The translations under genes were made by a program, and so were the position numbers. Shown piece after piece: positions 38,076 to 50,577 of a stretch of 64,000 nt of DNA. The DNA is taken from the NCBI GenBank assembly GCA_964030785.1, contig OZ034979.1, positions 36,630,484-36,694,483 on the forward strand, given 5' to 3'. The notes beneath the pieces are model-generated. The model worked only from the letters and a program-made list of their open reading frames with translations, made no database searches and was not told the origin of the DNA. Position 1 is the first letter of the stretch; the number at the start of each line of letters is the position of its first letter. The DNA is from Siderastrea siderea (lineage: Eukaryota > Cnidaria > Anthozoa > Scleractinia > Rhizangiidae).

Positions 38076-38845
38076 CAGGGGCACCCAACAAGAAAAATTT
38101 AGGACAATGCTTGAAATACCATTTTCTGGTTTCTTAGATTCTTTCCGAGCTTTTTAAAGGCTTATTTGTGTAAGCTAATACGGGTTGATCTGTTTGGCCT
38201 TTTCAGCTGAAAATATAAGGTGCAGAAAATTTTAGGAAACAGACAGTCCTATCTCGTCCAGTTGTCTAGTTTCCTTTACAGTTTTTGCCCATCTGTAAAA
38301 CACATTCAGGTCACTTGCTGTCTTTTACTTGGTATTTTTGTTTCTGTTTTATTCAATAAATGTTTCAATATCGTCATCGTTCAGTTGTCTGTTTTCAGTT
38401 TTCTCAGTTTGCTCAGTTTCCTCAGTAGGAATACCAGTTTGGGTTGACTCAGTGTTTTCCGTGTATTCAGTTAAAGATTCGTTTGCTGTTATAAGCTCAT
38501 CCTCCAAAACGTCAAGTTGGAAGGTTGAAAACACGTTGAAATTTGGTTCGTCCAGATCCAGTCCGGCCATTTTGTTTTTGCTTCTTTCTCCTTCAGCAAA
38601 GACCGGTCAAACCGGGATTTTACTGTGTAATAAGCTGGCATATTTTTCGCGTTCTCTTGCCCTTATATGGTAAAATGACACTACAATGGAATGATAATAG
38701 GAATTAATCAGTCCCCTTGTTACGAAAGGTTGAGTTGATGTTTCGCCAAAGAAATCTCTAGTTTCTGCAATAAAATCTGAATATCTCAGGTGATTTGGGT
38801 CTGCCCAACAGATATTCCGCCGAAACGAACCGTTGGGTGCCCCTG
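38076..38845. mobile_element. 770-bp TIR element with 6-bp target duplication AACTTA
   Basis: The ends CAGGGGCACCCAAC and GTTGGGTGCCCCTG are perfect inverted repeats. AACTTA flanks both sides (38,070-38,075 and 38,846-38,851). Inside, a minus-strand frame (38,349-38,570) encodes 73 aa beginning MAGLDLDEPNFNVFSTF, acidic and Thr-rich. It resembles the N-terminus of a recombinase/Crypton-derived (DUF3504-type) protein family that I associate with cnidarians. It is nonautonomous. Confidence 0.75.
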
Positions 38846-39955
38846 AACTTAATAATATTGGGACTTCACAAAACGTGGCATTCTGTGGTACAAACATCAA
38901 AGTATTTAAAAAAAAAAGAGAGTTTGCGGGGAACCAGTGGTACCTCCCGGGGGGGGAGGGGGTGGGGGAGTTATGAGTTTGTTCGTTATTGGAATTGCCT
39001 CATTCTGGACTGCATTCTTTGTAAGGTATACTCTTTTTTTTTGGCTTGTGTTGTTTGTGTTAGACAGCCTTTTTAATCCAAAAAACTAAAACTTAAATCC
39101 GTGACGTTCATTTCAACTCTCTTCGTAGGTAATCTGCTTATTTGTCGGCGCCTTTGTAGTAGCTCTAAGAAGATTAAAAATTCTTGATATCAAATTCGGT
39201 ATTTTAACCTCTGAAAATGTTTCCAGGTTTAACGGCTGAATTGCTGACCTGCGGTTTTAATTTAATCATTTATTTACCGTAACCTAAGTAGGCAGGAATT
39301 TGTTTATCACCCCAAAAATTTCTACCCTGTTTGGCAAAGTCACGTAAATTTAACTTAAAAACCACTGGTCTAATTTACCTAAAATTTTCTTACGGTACAT
39401 ACACCGTAACAAACTGTATCATGCAGTCTGTCGTTAAAAGCAGCAGATTTACGCGGATTGGTCTGGTCAAAGCAAGATTTTTTGTTAGCCCTGATTGAAA
39501 ATACGGAATTTGTGCTACCATTGATACTCTCTCTAGTGCAACACATAGCTTGTCAACTGCAATAAGACCAGAAAACCTTCCATAACTTTTATCTAAAATA
39601 TCGCTCACTGAGATTTAAGCGGTCAAAGATAATTCTTTGAAACAATTGTGGTCACGGAATAGCAGTTTTCTCTTAGGAGAGTTATAAGTTTCGCTATAAT
39701 TATAACAGTTCGCCGGTTTCTGTGAAAAGAATTACAGTTTCTACAACTCGTGGGCGTTTTTAACTGCTTTGGAACTTTCGTGCTTTAGTGCCAATGCGTG
39801 AACTTGTTTCGAACCTCGATTTAACTATCAGATCAGGGCTCCAATTAACCATGACATTGCTGTTTTTCGAAAATAATTAGTTTATAGCCTATGTCCCGCT
39901 CACGACTACAAAACGTAGCTAAAACTCACTCATCTCATTGGTTCAGTTTTATATA

Positions 39956-40735
39956 CAGTCGAACCTCGATTATCCGGACTCGGTGGGACTAGGGTAAATA
40001 GTCCGGATAATCGAGAGTCCGGATAATCGAAAATATGAATATTAATGAGACAATGTAAACAAAAGAAATAAAGATAACACATTTTTAATTCTAAAATTAA
40101 CGTTTGCTTCAATGACTGCAAATACATGTGTGAAGGTCTATCACGTTCAGTGTTTATAAATGAGAACCTATTCATCGCTTCTAAAAAACTGAAAAGTCTT
40201 ATAACGAGATCGCATGGCGAAGTCCATCATACGGCGAAGTTGCATAACTTGAACAGGGTCAACACTGTTCTGTCCTTCCATCCAGGACAAGCATTTTTTA
40301 AAACATTCTGCTGCCTCTGAATTGGAAACTTGTTTCTCCTCCTGACCATCATCTTCCTCATCGCTACTTTCATTTTCATTGGAATGTCCGGTTACAGTCG
40401 CTAAAATCTGTTCGTCTGACATCTGTTCCGTAGTCGGGAGCTCATTGTCTAGATTGAGCCAGTCTTCCAGGTCGTGAGCATTTAGCGAATCTTCATTTCC
40501 ACAGCTGAACGCATTAGAATGCTTCTTGTCTCTCTTTGTCTCCGAGCGCTCGATCTTTCGAAAGCGGAGCGTGTAATGCGCTGTTTTAAACGCAATTTTC
40601 CTGACTTTTAACATAATTTCAGAATTTTTTTACCTCCTAAAGTTTTTAACATCTAAGGTCATTAATATTCATGAAAAAAACGGGACCAGAGAAAAAGTCC
40701 GGATAATCGATGTCCGGATAATCGAGGTTCGACTG
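39956..40735. mobile_element. Pogo/Tigger-like element, 780 bp, TA target duplication
   Basis: The ends CAGTCGAACCTCGATTATCC and its exact inverse (GGATAATCGAGGTTCGACTG) are flanked by TA. The sub-terminal motif GTCCGGATAATCGA is repeated inside both ends. The uninterrupted site TTTTATACATTACATACG is present in unit 1 near 35,640. It contains only the C-terminal part of a transposase. Confidence 0.88.
40168..40614 (-). pseudogene. C-terminal fragment of a pogo/Tigger-type transposase
   Basis: 148 aa. An acidic stretch (NESSDEEDDGQEEKQ) is followed by VSNSEAAECFKKCLSWMEGQ and MQLRRMMDFAM. This acidic region plus final helix is the usual ending of pogo/Tigger/jerky-type DDE transposases. The DDE catalytic core and HTH are absent. 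It lies wholly inside the TIR element. Confidence 0.7.
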
Positions 40736-40779
40736 TATTACATACGCGTAACAACTCAGTTAAGGAAACTCGGAAATCT

Positions 40780-41810
40780 TCTGTGAATAAACTGATGGGT
40801 AGCAAAAATCTGAAGTCGAACACTTGACAATTTCTTGGTCACAGACACTAGGGGTGGCGAATGGTCTTTCGGAACAGGGTCTTGCAAAATTCTAGCTGAA
40901 TTGTAAGCGTCTCGCAATCTCGTTTTTGAGCGATTCTCTGCGTCTCGGAGTCTCGTCTTTTCGGCAGACCAGTCTCTGATTCTCGGTTTTCTCGCTGAAG
41001 CCGTCTTTGGGTCTCAAATGTTTTGCGAAGCTGTCTCCAAGTCTTGACTTTTTGGAAGGCTATAAAATGAATCTCGAAGTTATGGTGTGCTTCGCTAACA
41101 TCACTCGACAACAACAACTCAATTTGCAGTCTTCGCATTATTCTAAAAAGTCTCGGGCTCGCATTTAAAAACCTCTACTGAAAAGCTCGGTCTCGCATTC
41201 CAAAAACTGAAAAGGTCTCGAGCTCCCACAAGAAAACACTCGTCTCGCCGTCTTGCAAAGTCTTGAATTTAGCATTCGCCATCCGTAACACTATTTCTTT
41301 CAAGCTACACGCACGTACCTGAAAATAAATAAATAAAAAACGTTTCTTGATAGCGTGAAAAAAGAACCAAACGAGTAAGTGAAGCAAGCAAGTCGGGGAG
41401 GCCAAGTGGGCGCTGCCGGTGCCTTTCGTTACACTTCTTTTGTTTTCAGTGCTAGCCCCATTTTGCATTGTTTGATTACGTAAGTGTTCAGGACAAAAAC
41501 GACCTTGGATTCAACGGAATTAAATCGAACAGCAACTAAGACTGATTATGAAGGATAAATGCGTCAAATATTATGTTATTCGCACCGACAAGTTTCTTTT
41601 GTGTTGCGGGAAATTCCTATTTCAAACTCCATGATATCTCCACAATGGCTACTGATACAAGTCAGATTGTTTATTGCCCACGAATAACCGATACTGTTTT
41701 AACTAATGACAGACGAATAGAGAGATCATACAATTTAAGTTTTCCTTTTAGTTTCCAAGCTGTTCTAAATCATTTTGTTGATGCCCTGTAGGAACTGTTT
41801 TAGTTTAAGA
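40780..41810. other. Unique insert in unit 2 with TCTCG-rich degenerate repeat
   Basis: Absent from unit 1. Between 40,895 and 41,270 the motif GTCTCG/TCTCGT recurs many times in degenerate form, generating minus-strand Arg/Glu-rich frames that are not gene-like. No TIRs were recognised. Confidence 0.5.
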
Positions 41811-42557
41811 TTACTTATATTTTTCTGTTTGTTTCTGCCAGTGCACAGACTCTCAATGTAGCAGTCTTTGTCCGTGGTTAAAGTTGTCACAGAAATATAA
41901 ACTTTTCGAGAAATAACATTTGTTTGTCAAGCTTTTCTTTCCTTCTACTGTACATGTCTTGTGTACTTGAATAAAGGGCCACCATTGTCGGCGAGAAAAG
42001 AATAAAAAACAAGATTACTTCAAGCGTGCTTTCACTCATTCGTTGTGTCTTTCGGGTCCAATTAAGACGTTTTATCTTACGAAGCAGTGCTCTCTTTCTA
42101 TGCGAAGTAACTTTACGGTTTACTTAATGCCCCGAGTTTTAACTACTTTTACATAGAGCAAAATACCAATGCTTGTTACTCATATATAGTTAATCTGCAA
42201 TCTGTTGTAAAGATCTTTCAAAAGGTTTCAGTTTCACCTCTTCGAAAAATACTACATAACACCCTCTGAGTTCAAAAAGTTATGTCTACGTACAACCACA
42301 CTGAAACATATATCACTCGCAGTTGAATGAAGAACTCTTAAAACATAACCAATAAAACATAACAGAAAACAACAGTTTTGACTGAACCAAGAGCGGACCT
42401 TATAACTCGACAAACACAAAACGGGGACCAGCATGTTTTGCTGACATCGCTTTAAGGGGTCTTCACTTGAACATTAATTAATTGAGGATTTTCTTTTCAC
42501 TACCCGCGTTAAGTTTTGGACCTCCCCGTGTGACAAGGCCAACGCAGTTTTACTAAC

Positions 42558-42665
42558 CTTGCAGTCGGTTGATTCAATGCAGCCGCTTCGCAAGGCACAA
42601 GCAGGAAATATGAACAAATAGTGAACGAAGCAATAAGTGCGAGCATGGCACTCGAGGTTAGTCAT
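42558..42665 (-). pseudogene. Decayed duplicate of the host gene's signal-peptide exon
   Basis: Matches exon 1 (36,422-36,527) across its length with a retained GTTAGT donor, but has one extra base near the ATG and one near the end. The signal-peptide text survives in a shifted frame from an internal ATG (MLALIASFTICSYFLLV). The phase at the donor no longer fits exon 2: both possible frames hit stops after splicing. It may still act as a promoter or noncoding first exon. Confidence 0.7.
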
Positions 42666-42894
42666 TTTGAAACTTTGGTAAAATGCAACGTTGTTTCAAG
42701 AAATAAGTGTTGAAAATTGCGATTACTCTGACTAGCAGGCACGTTTCATGTTGGTATAAACAAGCCAAGTGTCTGTAGCAGGAGTGGGTCTTCTCGCCTC
42801 GAGCTTCGACACCGAGCTAGGATTCGTTTACACTGCTACCAGGAACTTGATTGCAGTGATTGTTTGATTGACAACGTACCTTAGTTATGGTCTA

Positions 42895-44501
42895 TGAGGG
42901 TGCTAATGGGGTTAGTAGTTAACTGACAATTGGCCCCCAAAAATAGTAGTTAACTAATATTTGGCCAAAAAATTAGAAGTTAACTGATAAATTAAAAGTC
43001 AACAGTTAACTGACATTTTATTAGTTATACTGAATACGATTGTTGATGTTTTAAAAGCAATGAGGATTTTCTTAACGGCGAAGCTATTTCGTGACATTTA
43101 CCTGTCACGCTGCATGATCTGGTAACGGTATTCACTGTCATTTGAGTCACTTCCGATGCCAGCCACGAGGGAGCGTAATTGGACCTTGATCTCCGTGATG
43201 GCTTTGAGTGGCGTGGTCAAAGAAGCCTGCGTGGCAGGCGCATAAAGGGGAGGGAAAAGGGGAGAAATTATTCGTGAGCGCGGAGGAAGCGGGAGGAAGG
43301 GAGAGGAAGGGAGTCATGCAGGCCTTCCAAACCCATATTATAACTATGTTGAATGTAAATTGAGAAACACGAATTTCGAGTACTTACGGTGGCCAAACAC
43401 AGTCCTCTGTCGGATTTCAATTTTTGTGTACAGGCGAGTTATGCGTGTTCTGAACCATTGTTCTACCAAATTTCATGAAATTCTAAGGAGCGGCTCCGTA
43501 GAAATCAGCGAATTTCGACTAAACCATCCAGTCACAATTTTCTGCTTAACTGCACAAGCGTTGGATTTGACAGGGTCTCGATCTTTCTCTATCCATACAA
43601 ACGATCCCGGAAAGGCAGGGTCGAACTGTATTACCATTTAATACATTGAAAAACAAACGTTTTTTACACATAACAAACTGTTTGATTGTTAAAAAGGAAT
43701 ACAAGTAATTCTGACCAATCACGATTTTGGCAAAAGTAAATACGCCTGAAACAATGGCCTGGTAGTGGGCGCGCCCTCTTTATTCCTCTCGCGCTCCGCG
43801 CTCGTTGTTCGTGCTAGCGAATAATTTTAACCCCTTCTCCCTCCCCTTTCCGCGCCTACCACGCAGGCTATCGTCATCTCGATAAAAACTCAGAATAAGT
43901 TATCCTAAGTTTTTATCGAGATGATGATAAAGGGTCGACATTCGAACGACACAGAGGTCGCGTGCCGTTTGACTTGGCGAAACGCAATTCAATGGACATA
44001 GTATGTAAACATTTGACAGATTTTATGGGAATTTTACAACAAGCGGCAAAGTTTGGACTCGGTGCGTTTGACTTGAAGCTTATCCGATTAGATAATTGAC
44101 TGTCCAGCACGCGAACGTGGGTTGACCTCGTTTGGCCTGATTTAGATCACGTCAACAATTGATTACGGATCAGAATGACAGACCCTCTGGGCAGACTAAG
44201 CAACTAAACAAAAACAACTTTCTCATCTGTCTCAATAGTTCGGACTGTCTTTCTCGGATTTCTCACTTGATTGTTTTTTGTTTTTTTACAATTATTTTCA
44301 TGTCTAGAAGTTGTAATTTATTGATTGATTGAGTAAGGTCCACCCCTAAGGACGATTGACGTACTGAAGTGGGGAAAAATTCGGGTTATGATGTTATAAT
44401 TTTCGATGTAAGAAAAGGAACGTTAATAGCTAACTACAATTAGTAGTTGGCCGAAAAATTAGTAGTTAACTGACAATTGGGTACCCCCATTAGCACCCTC
44501 G
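42895..44501. mobile_element. 1.6-kb TIR element inserted in unit 2
   Basis: The inverted ends GAGGGTGCTAATGGGG and CCCCCATTAGCACCCTC are followed inside by repeated TAGTAGTTAACTGACAATTGG-type sub-repeats at both ends. TCTA flanks both sides (42,891-42,894 and 44,502-44,505). Unit 1 has the undisturbed site near 36,705. There is no transposase. A second inverted pair (AGCCTGCGTGGCAGGCG near 43,227 and its inverse near 43,866) marks a nested element of about 640 bp. Confidence 0.8.
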
Positions 44502-44690
44502 TCTAACTGTCTCATGGCATTATGAGATATATAAAGAGTATAGTTTTCTTGTAATGGGGTCTGTGGACTCTTAATCACAAGGGTAGATCTAGAAGAGAGC
44601 CCCGTGTTAAGTGATAACTTATTGATTTCTTATTTCCTGAATGAGTCTGGCTACGTCAATGTCAATTGCAACATAAGTTGTTAGTTTAAC

Positions 44691-45189
44691 TTGCACGAGC
44701 TCGCTCCTTTTAGGGTTTATAAAGACAGTCATCTCTTACTTGATATATTACTCAGTTATTTCACTGGAGTACTATCGTAAGCAAAAATGTTGGCCATTTT
44801 TTGCTATCAATAAAAAAAAGCCATGCAGTTAGACATTTTGTGATCTTGGCTGACCTGAAATCCCTTGAGTTATTCAGATTTCTCAGCTTCCAGATAAAGA
44901 AGTTATTTCTCAGCTAACCCTCTTACATCTTAACATTTTGAGCTGCTGACGCACTTATCATGAATTGATGTATTGAGCGTTGTGCAAACAGCAACAAAAA
45001 CATGTCGTTTGGTATTGGTCAAGTTCGTTATGAAAATCAGGGTTACTTTAATACATTTCTAACCCTCCCCCCCCCCCCGGGGGGAAATTAATGAATTTTG
45101 CATCTTCAGGCCACGAACTTCGACGTATAACTTTTCTGTGAAACGTCTTATGGTAGTACTCTATACTGTACCGGCTGTGACTACAAGTA
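44691..45189. other. Noncoding DNA
   Basis: No gene seen; a C-run/G-run (about 45,066-45,084) precedes the LINE. Confidence 0.5.
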
Positions 45190-47880
45190 CCTTGAAAACC
45201 AGAAAAGGTGGTCGCAACTCGGGGGGGTTTAGCATTACTTTATAAATCGAAGTTCAACGATTGGATTTCAGTAGAAAAAGAATCATCAAATTTTTTATGG
45301 TTTAAGATTAGCAAGGAGTATACAAAAACCGCAAGAGACATCTATGTGTGTAGCGCCTATATCCCACCATACAATTCAAATTACTTCTGTCCTGATCTAT
45401 TTGACGAGCTTGAAAACGATATTGAAAGATTCTCTTCTCTTGGCTCAATTCTTCTTATGGGAGATTTAAACTCTAGAACAGCAAATATTCTGACATTGTT
45501 TGTCAAGAGGGCAACACGATCATAACTAATGATCAATCTGAATCCTCGTTATGCGCCATTCAGCGGAACAGCTTTGATAACGAATTGAATAACCATGGAA
45601 AACGGCTTTTAGAAATCTGTAGGAGTGCAGATCTGAGGATTCTGAATGGTGGAACTAGTGGCGATTCATTGGGAAGACCCACATTTCATAGCAAATCAGG
45701 AGTTAGTATTGTTGATTATGCAATATGTGATCAAGATTTATTCCGCCATATCGCAAATTTCATTGTTAGAGAACCGTTGAGTTTATCAGATCACAGTCCC
45801 ATAATGACATGGCTTAATGTTAATACGGTTAATGATCACTCAGCCACAACAAATATCAACGATACTTTAGTACGTTTACCGAAACAGTTTATTTGGGAAA
45901 GAGATTCCTCACTTAAATTTAGAACCGCACTGCAGTCAAGAGACATACAGAGAATGATACATGATTTCCTTATTGATAACAGGCCAGACAGGAATGTTAA
46001 CACCTCTCTAGATGCAGTAGAAAATATTCTTATTACAACTGCAAAACGTTGTTTAAAAATTAGGGTCGTTAAGAAATGACATATCAAATCATCTTCTAAC
46101 AAATAATGGTTTGATAAAGAATGTGGTCTTAAGAGACACGAATTGAGAAAACTTGCTAATCTAGAACACAGAAATCCACTTAATATTACCCTTCGGGAAG
46201 GATATCATACCGTCTTATAACAGTACAAAAGCCTTCTGACACGGAAGAAAAATGAATATTATCAGACTAAGATTTCGGAACTTGAAAATACAGTAGATAA
46301 TTCGGACAGCAGAAACTTTTGGAACTGTTTAAAATCAATGGATGATTCTGTAAAGGAAACTAGGATCCCACCAATTTCAGAAGAAAATTGGATGTCTCAT
46401 TTCCAATCACTACACTCTAACGAGCCCCTTAATTTACACCAGGAAGCGGTTGTTAATGAGTTACGAATCGCGGCCAAAAAACTCAAAAACAATAAATCTC
46501 CGTTTTCAGACAAAATCAAAATCGAAATGATCAAATCCAGCTTAAACCAGTTAATGCCTGTTTATTTGAAATTATTTAATGCGGTTCTTAGCTTGGGCAC
46601 TATGCCTCAAACATGGTGCGGTGGCCTCATTACACCAATCTTTAAAAGTGGGACTAAAAATGATCCCTCAAATTATCGTGGAATATGTATTTCTAGTTGT
46701 CTTGGTAAACTATTTTGTTCCATTCTTAATCAAAGACTTCTTGAGCACGTTCAGTCGCTTGACATACTTCATAAATCTCAAATTGGTTTTCTAGCAAATA
46801 ATCGAACAGCAGACCATAGTAGGATTGCAAAATTGCCTAAACGAGTTACCCTCATATTGCAACTCTTGGATGCCAAGAATAAACCCCAAGAAAACCAAGA
46901 TAATGATTTTGCAACGATGCACAAAAAAGTGTGATTATGTTTTTCACATAGGCAGTGAAATAATAGACATTGTCCAAAACTATACCTACCTAGGGACTCG
47001 CATCTCATCTTCCGGAAATTTTACGCTTTCGCTTGAACACCTTCGACCGAAAAAGCTCTTCATGCTTTCTTTGGTCTACGACGGCACACTGATCTCACCA
47101 ATTTAAGTTTGGGGCGCCTTTGCGAAATCAGATTTTAAGTCGTGGGACAGCTCCGCAATTGAAAAAACTCATTTACAATTCTGTAAACGTTATTTAGAAG
47201 TTCATAACAAGGTATCCAATATTACATGTAGAGCTGAACTGGGTAAATTCCCTCTGATCATTGATATAAATAAAAAGATACTTAATTACATAAACTGGCT
47301 CCGAGAAAAGGAAGAAAGCTCTATAGTCAAACAATCTTTAAAAATATCGATTGACCTTCATTATAACGGTCATAATAGTTTTTACTCTAGTCTCATGAAA
47401 ATGACTGACTATTACAATTTCTGTGACTTTAATTGTAATTCATTGAATGAAGGTAAAATCAAACAATATGTAGATCTCATGAAAAAGAAATATATCTGTT
47501 ACTGGAACCAAACTCTTCAACATTCGCAAAAACTTAGTTTTTATCACACATTCAAAAAGAATTATAGCCTTTCTGCCTACCTAGATCTAACAAGAAAGAA
47601 CCCATCTAGAAAATCATTAGTAAAACTGAGAATTAGCAGTCATAAACTTCGGATTGAAACAGGTTGATACGACAAAATGCCTCGTGATGAGAGGTTATGT
47701 AGTCTCTGCAATTGTAGCAAAATTGAAGGTGAAACTCATTTTTTTTTACCAGATTGCCCGAGCTATTCTTCGATAAGAGACAGGTTCTTTTCTAAAATAG
47801 AACCTAAAATCCCATTTCTACGACTATTATCGCATAAGACCTTATTCAGTGTCACATCTTATGAATTGTACTGATTATTT
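45190..47880 (+). pseudogene. Decayed non-LTR retrotransposon (APE endonuclease plus RT remnants)
   Basis: Ordered fragments in shifting frames. The endonuclease shows GLALLYKSKF, YIPPYNSNY and LLMGDLNSRT (45,208-45,525), then VDYAICD and LSDHSPIMTW (45,585-46,079). The RT fingers show KLKNNKSPFSDKIK, TPIFKSGTKNDPSNYRGI and LHKSQIGFLANNRT (46,338-46,790). The central palm with YxDD is deleted and the thumb follows at about 46,825-47,100. The C-terminal CSLCNCSKIEGETHFFLPDC ends at 47,874. Many stops and frameshifts are present. An AT-rich 3' UTR runs to about 48,030. Confidence 0.8.
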
Positions 47881-48254
47881 TATAAATATTCCATTAATTT
47901 CATTCATCTAGTCATGCTTTGAACAGAGAGACAAACTAGTTACAATGGCTACCTCTCTGAATGGTTAAAAATAAGAAATGGTTGTAATCTCTTTTAGTTA
48001 TTTTAATTAAGTAAGAAATTAATAATTAAATTTTAAGTGGCTTTTGCAATACTGCACGTTTTATTTCCGGTTTGCGAGATTTTACGCGGCATTTTATTTA
48101 GTATAGCATAATAACTAGGAAAGGACTGCTCAGTAGCGTTCATTTCACTGGACACTCCTTAGGATTTCATCCACAGACTCAAAAGTTATATTTAAAAAAA
48201 GACACAAGCCAGATGGTGAGATGTTTCTAAAATTTATGAGTTGCTTATTTCTTA

Positions 48255-49830
48255 TTTTGTGATTTCCAAGAAACACTTATTTGTTAATGGTGTGAGGCAA
48301 GAGAAAGTCCGAGAGAGATACTACAGTAAGGCTGTCTACCTCTTTCAGTTCACGCTGCCTCATTATGGAGAACTCAGCTACACGTTTGAACCAGTGGAGC
48401 AAGTATTTTGGAGCTATTTGTGAGAAATTGGTGGGGGAAAGGGAGAGATGGAGGGAATTCCCGAGGAAAAGGGGAGAGGGAGAGAAAATTCAGGGAAATT
48501 TCTAAGACGAAAGTGGGCGGAGCCGGTGTGATAACAAGTTTTCTCCACCGGTCTGATAACAAGTTTTGCGGCTAACGGGACAATACTGAAAACCTTCTCA
48601 ACTTGGGGGAGTCACTCGCTGGCTGCGGGAAGTACGGGAACTACACAGTAGAAATCACTGAGACTCAGAGAGTAGACAGTACTTGGCTCCAACAGTAGAC
48701 TTTAATAACTGCGATACCTCCAAGATATCACCAATATTTTCACCAAGAATGCAACCAAAGAACGTTTTACAGAGTACTTATATATATACCAGAAATAGTG
48801 GAAATTACATAATTCAAAAAGAAATCTGAGCTAACATTATCTCATCGCACAAATGAGCTTTGATTGGCAGAAACGAAATTTACCCCCTACAAAACTAATC
48901 ACTTACAAAGCAAAACAGGTAGATAACAGTTTAACAAAAGACTATTGCAGGTTACAATTACAATTCAACGGCTATCAGCTATGAATCATTTTCTACGTTG
49001 GCTTTTCAATATTTTTAAACAGCAAAGGAAATAAAACTTATTGAGAATAATTTCTTCTCCTCACACCGGTAAGGACGGGTACGGGAACCGAGGGGAACGA
49101 TAAAGGAGAAGTTCATATCTCCCTACACCCTTATTACGGTCTTAAAACAGGTGAGGAAATAATAAATGAGGTGGGCACTTGTCTCCGCGTTTCTAAGCAT
49201 TACGAGGAAACCCCAATCCCCCACCTTCGGCTTCCACTTCTTTATTGCCACCATCTCCCCCTGGATTGGATGCAAGCCTTTCTCAGGGTTAGTTCCCGTT
49301 ATTGTTTTCATCAGCTTAAAGCGAAGCTGTTTCAACTTTGATTTGAGATTTTTCTAAGCTATGTTTTAGATGAAGCTAACCTCTATGGCGGACAAGACGT
49401 CCGATGTATCAAACAACAAGAATTTCACTGAGTGGCAGGTTTCGGATGTTAAACAGGAAACAAACAGGCCAGAATTCACCCGCTCCGTAGATTGGAGGTT
49501 TAATGCAATCCCTAGGAAACAAAGGCTTTCATGTTTATGAGAGAGAGAGCGTTTTTGAGAAAATCCTCCGGGATGAATGCCCAGTAATAAAGTCCCTACT
49601 AACTTTGAGTGTTTCATGAAACCGGAACCAAGCCTGAGAATTTTCATGCCTCTTACATTGGCAGCCAGCTTCATCCAGCCTGGTCATTTGTGTACTACTG
49701 ATTTGCTTTCTAGTTTTGGCAAGAAAAGCTTTGCATTCTAACGATGGAATTATTTCGTTTTCAGAAATATGTCTTACCTGCTTTGCACTGCAGGTTATTA
49801 CCAGACCTCTCGCTATCTCTCGCTATCTTC
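48255..49830. repeat. Dispersed repeat, copy B, interrupted
   Basis: The outer parts (48,255-48,520 and 49,370-49,830) match copy A at 23,315-24,075 in the same order. The inner 850 bases (about 48,525-49,365) are unique and begin with GTGATAACAAG repeats. No gene was recognised. Confidence 0.75.
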
Positions 49831-50214
49831 TCCTAGTTCTGGAACAAGAAAGATTTGTAGTCAAAAGTAGTGTCCCCGATTGCTCAAAAAGGAAAACTGG
49901 GGAAACTCTTCACATACCTGAAGCTAAAAGCCGATCAAAATACTGCCAAGAATAAAAGTTCATCTCTTCATTTTTTTAAACCTGAAAACCGCAGTAGTAA
50001 GAAATTATCTTTATGGCTCATATGAGGTCGTGTTAACTCGAAGTTCCTCCTCTATAGCCTCGCTATTACATATTAAATGTCATACAAGGCAAACAGGAGG
50101 GAGGGGATCGTCTCTATTGTTTTCCAATTACGTTTGTTGACCCACTCCGCTTGCCAGTGTGACGTCACATAGCAACGAGCGAGAGCTTCGCGCCGCTTCT
50201 GCAAATCCGGTGTG

Positions 50215-50385
50215 CGACACATGCAGACTGCAGACTTGAACACTTGCAGACCTGCAGACTTGCAGACCTGCAGACCTACAGACTTGCAGACCCGCAGACT
50301 TGCAGACATGCAGACTTGCAGACATGCAGACCTGCGCATGCAGACATGCAGACTTGCAGACCCGGAGACAGGACTCGGAGTTTTG
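50215..50385. repeat. Minisatellite of TTGCAGACC-type units
   Basis: About 17 units of 8-9 bases (CTTGCAGAC, CCTGCAGAC, CATGCAGAC). It generates Cys/Thr/Arg-rich shadow frames on both strands, which are not genes. Confidence 0.9.
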
Positions 50386-50577
50386 CAGACTCGCTAGGCT
50401 CAATTTCCAGCCGTTTGTACAAAACGGCTATAAAAGTTATAAAATGGGGTTGGAAGGCCTACGCGACTCCTACTTCACGTCTTTGTTCGCCGCGCCTTAT
50501 CTTAGTCTTTTGAGCAATATGGCTTCTTGTATTTTTGTAGTGGGTTTAGTTTGGAGGATTTTTATATGGTGACTGAA

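Larger units (their letters stand above)
37275..44690. repeat. Tandem segmental duplication, unit 2, expanded by insertions
   Basis: Same order as unit 1 (34,465-36,890), but with extra blocks: a TIR element at 38,076-38,845 inside a longer unique part, a pogo-like element at 39,956-40,735, a unique block at about 40,780-41,810, and a TIR element at 42,895-44,501. Removing these restores colinearity. Sequence divergence between units is clearly visible, so the duplication is old. Confidence 0.85.

Noticed and set aside
50073..50572. Cys-rich secreted-type ORFs
   Set aside because: Frames through the TTGCAGACC minisatellite in several registers on both strands.
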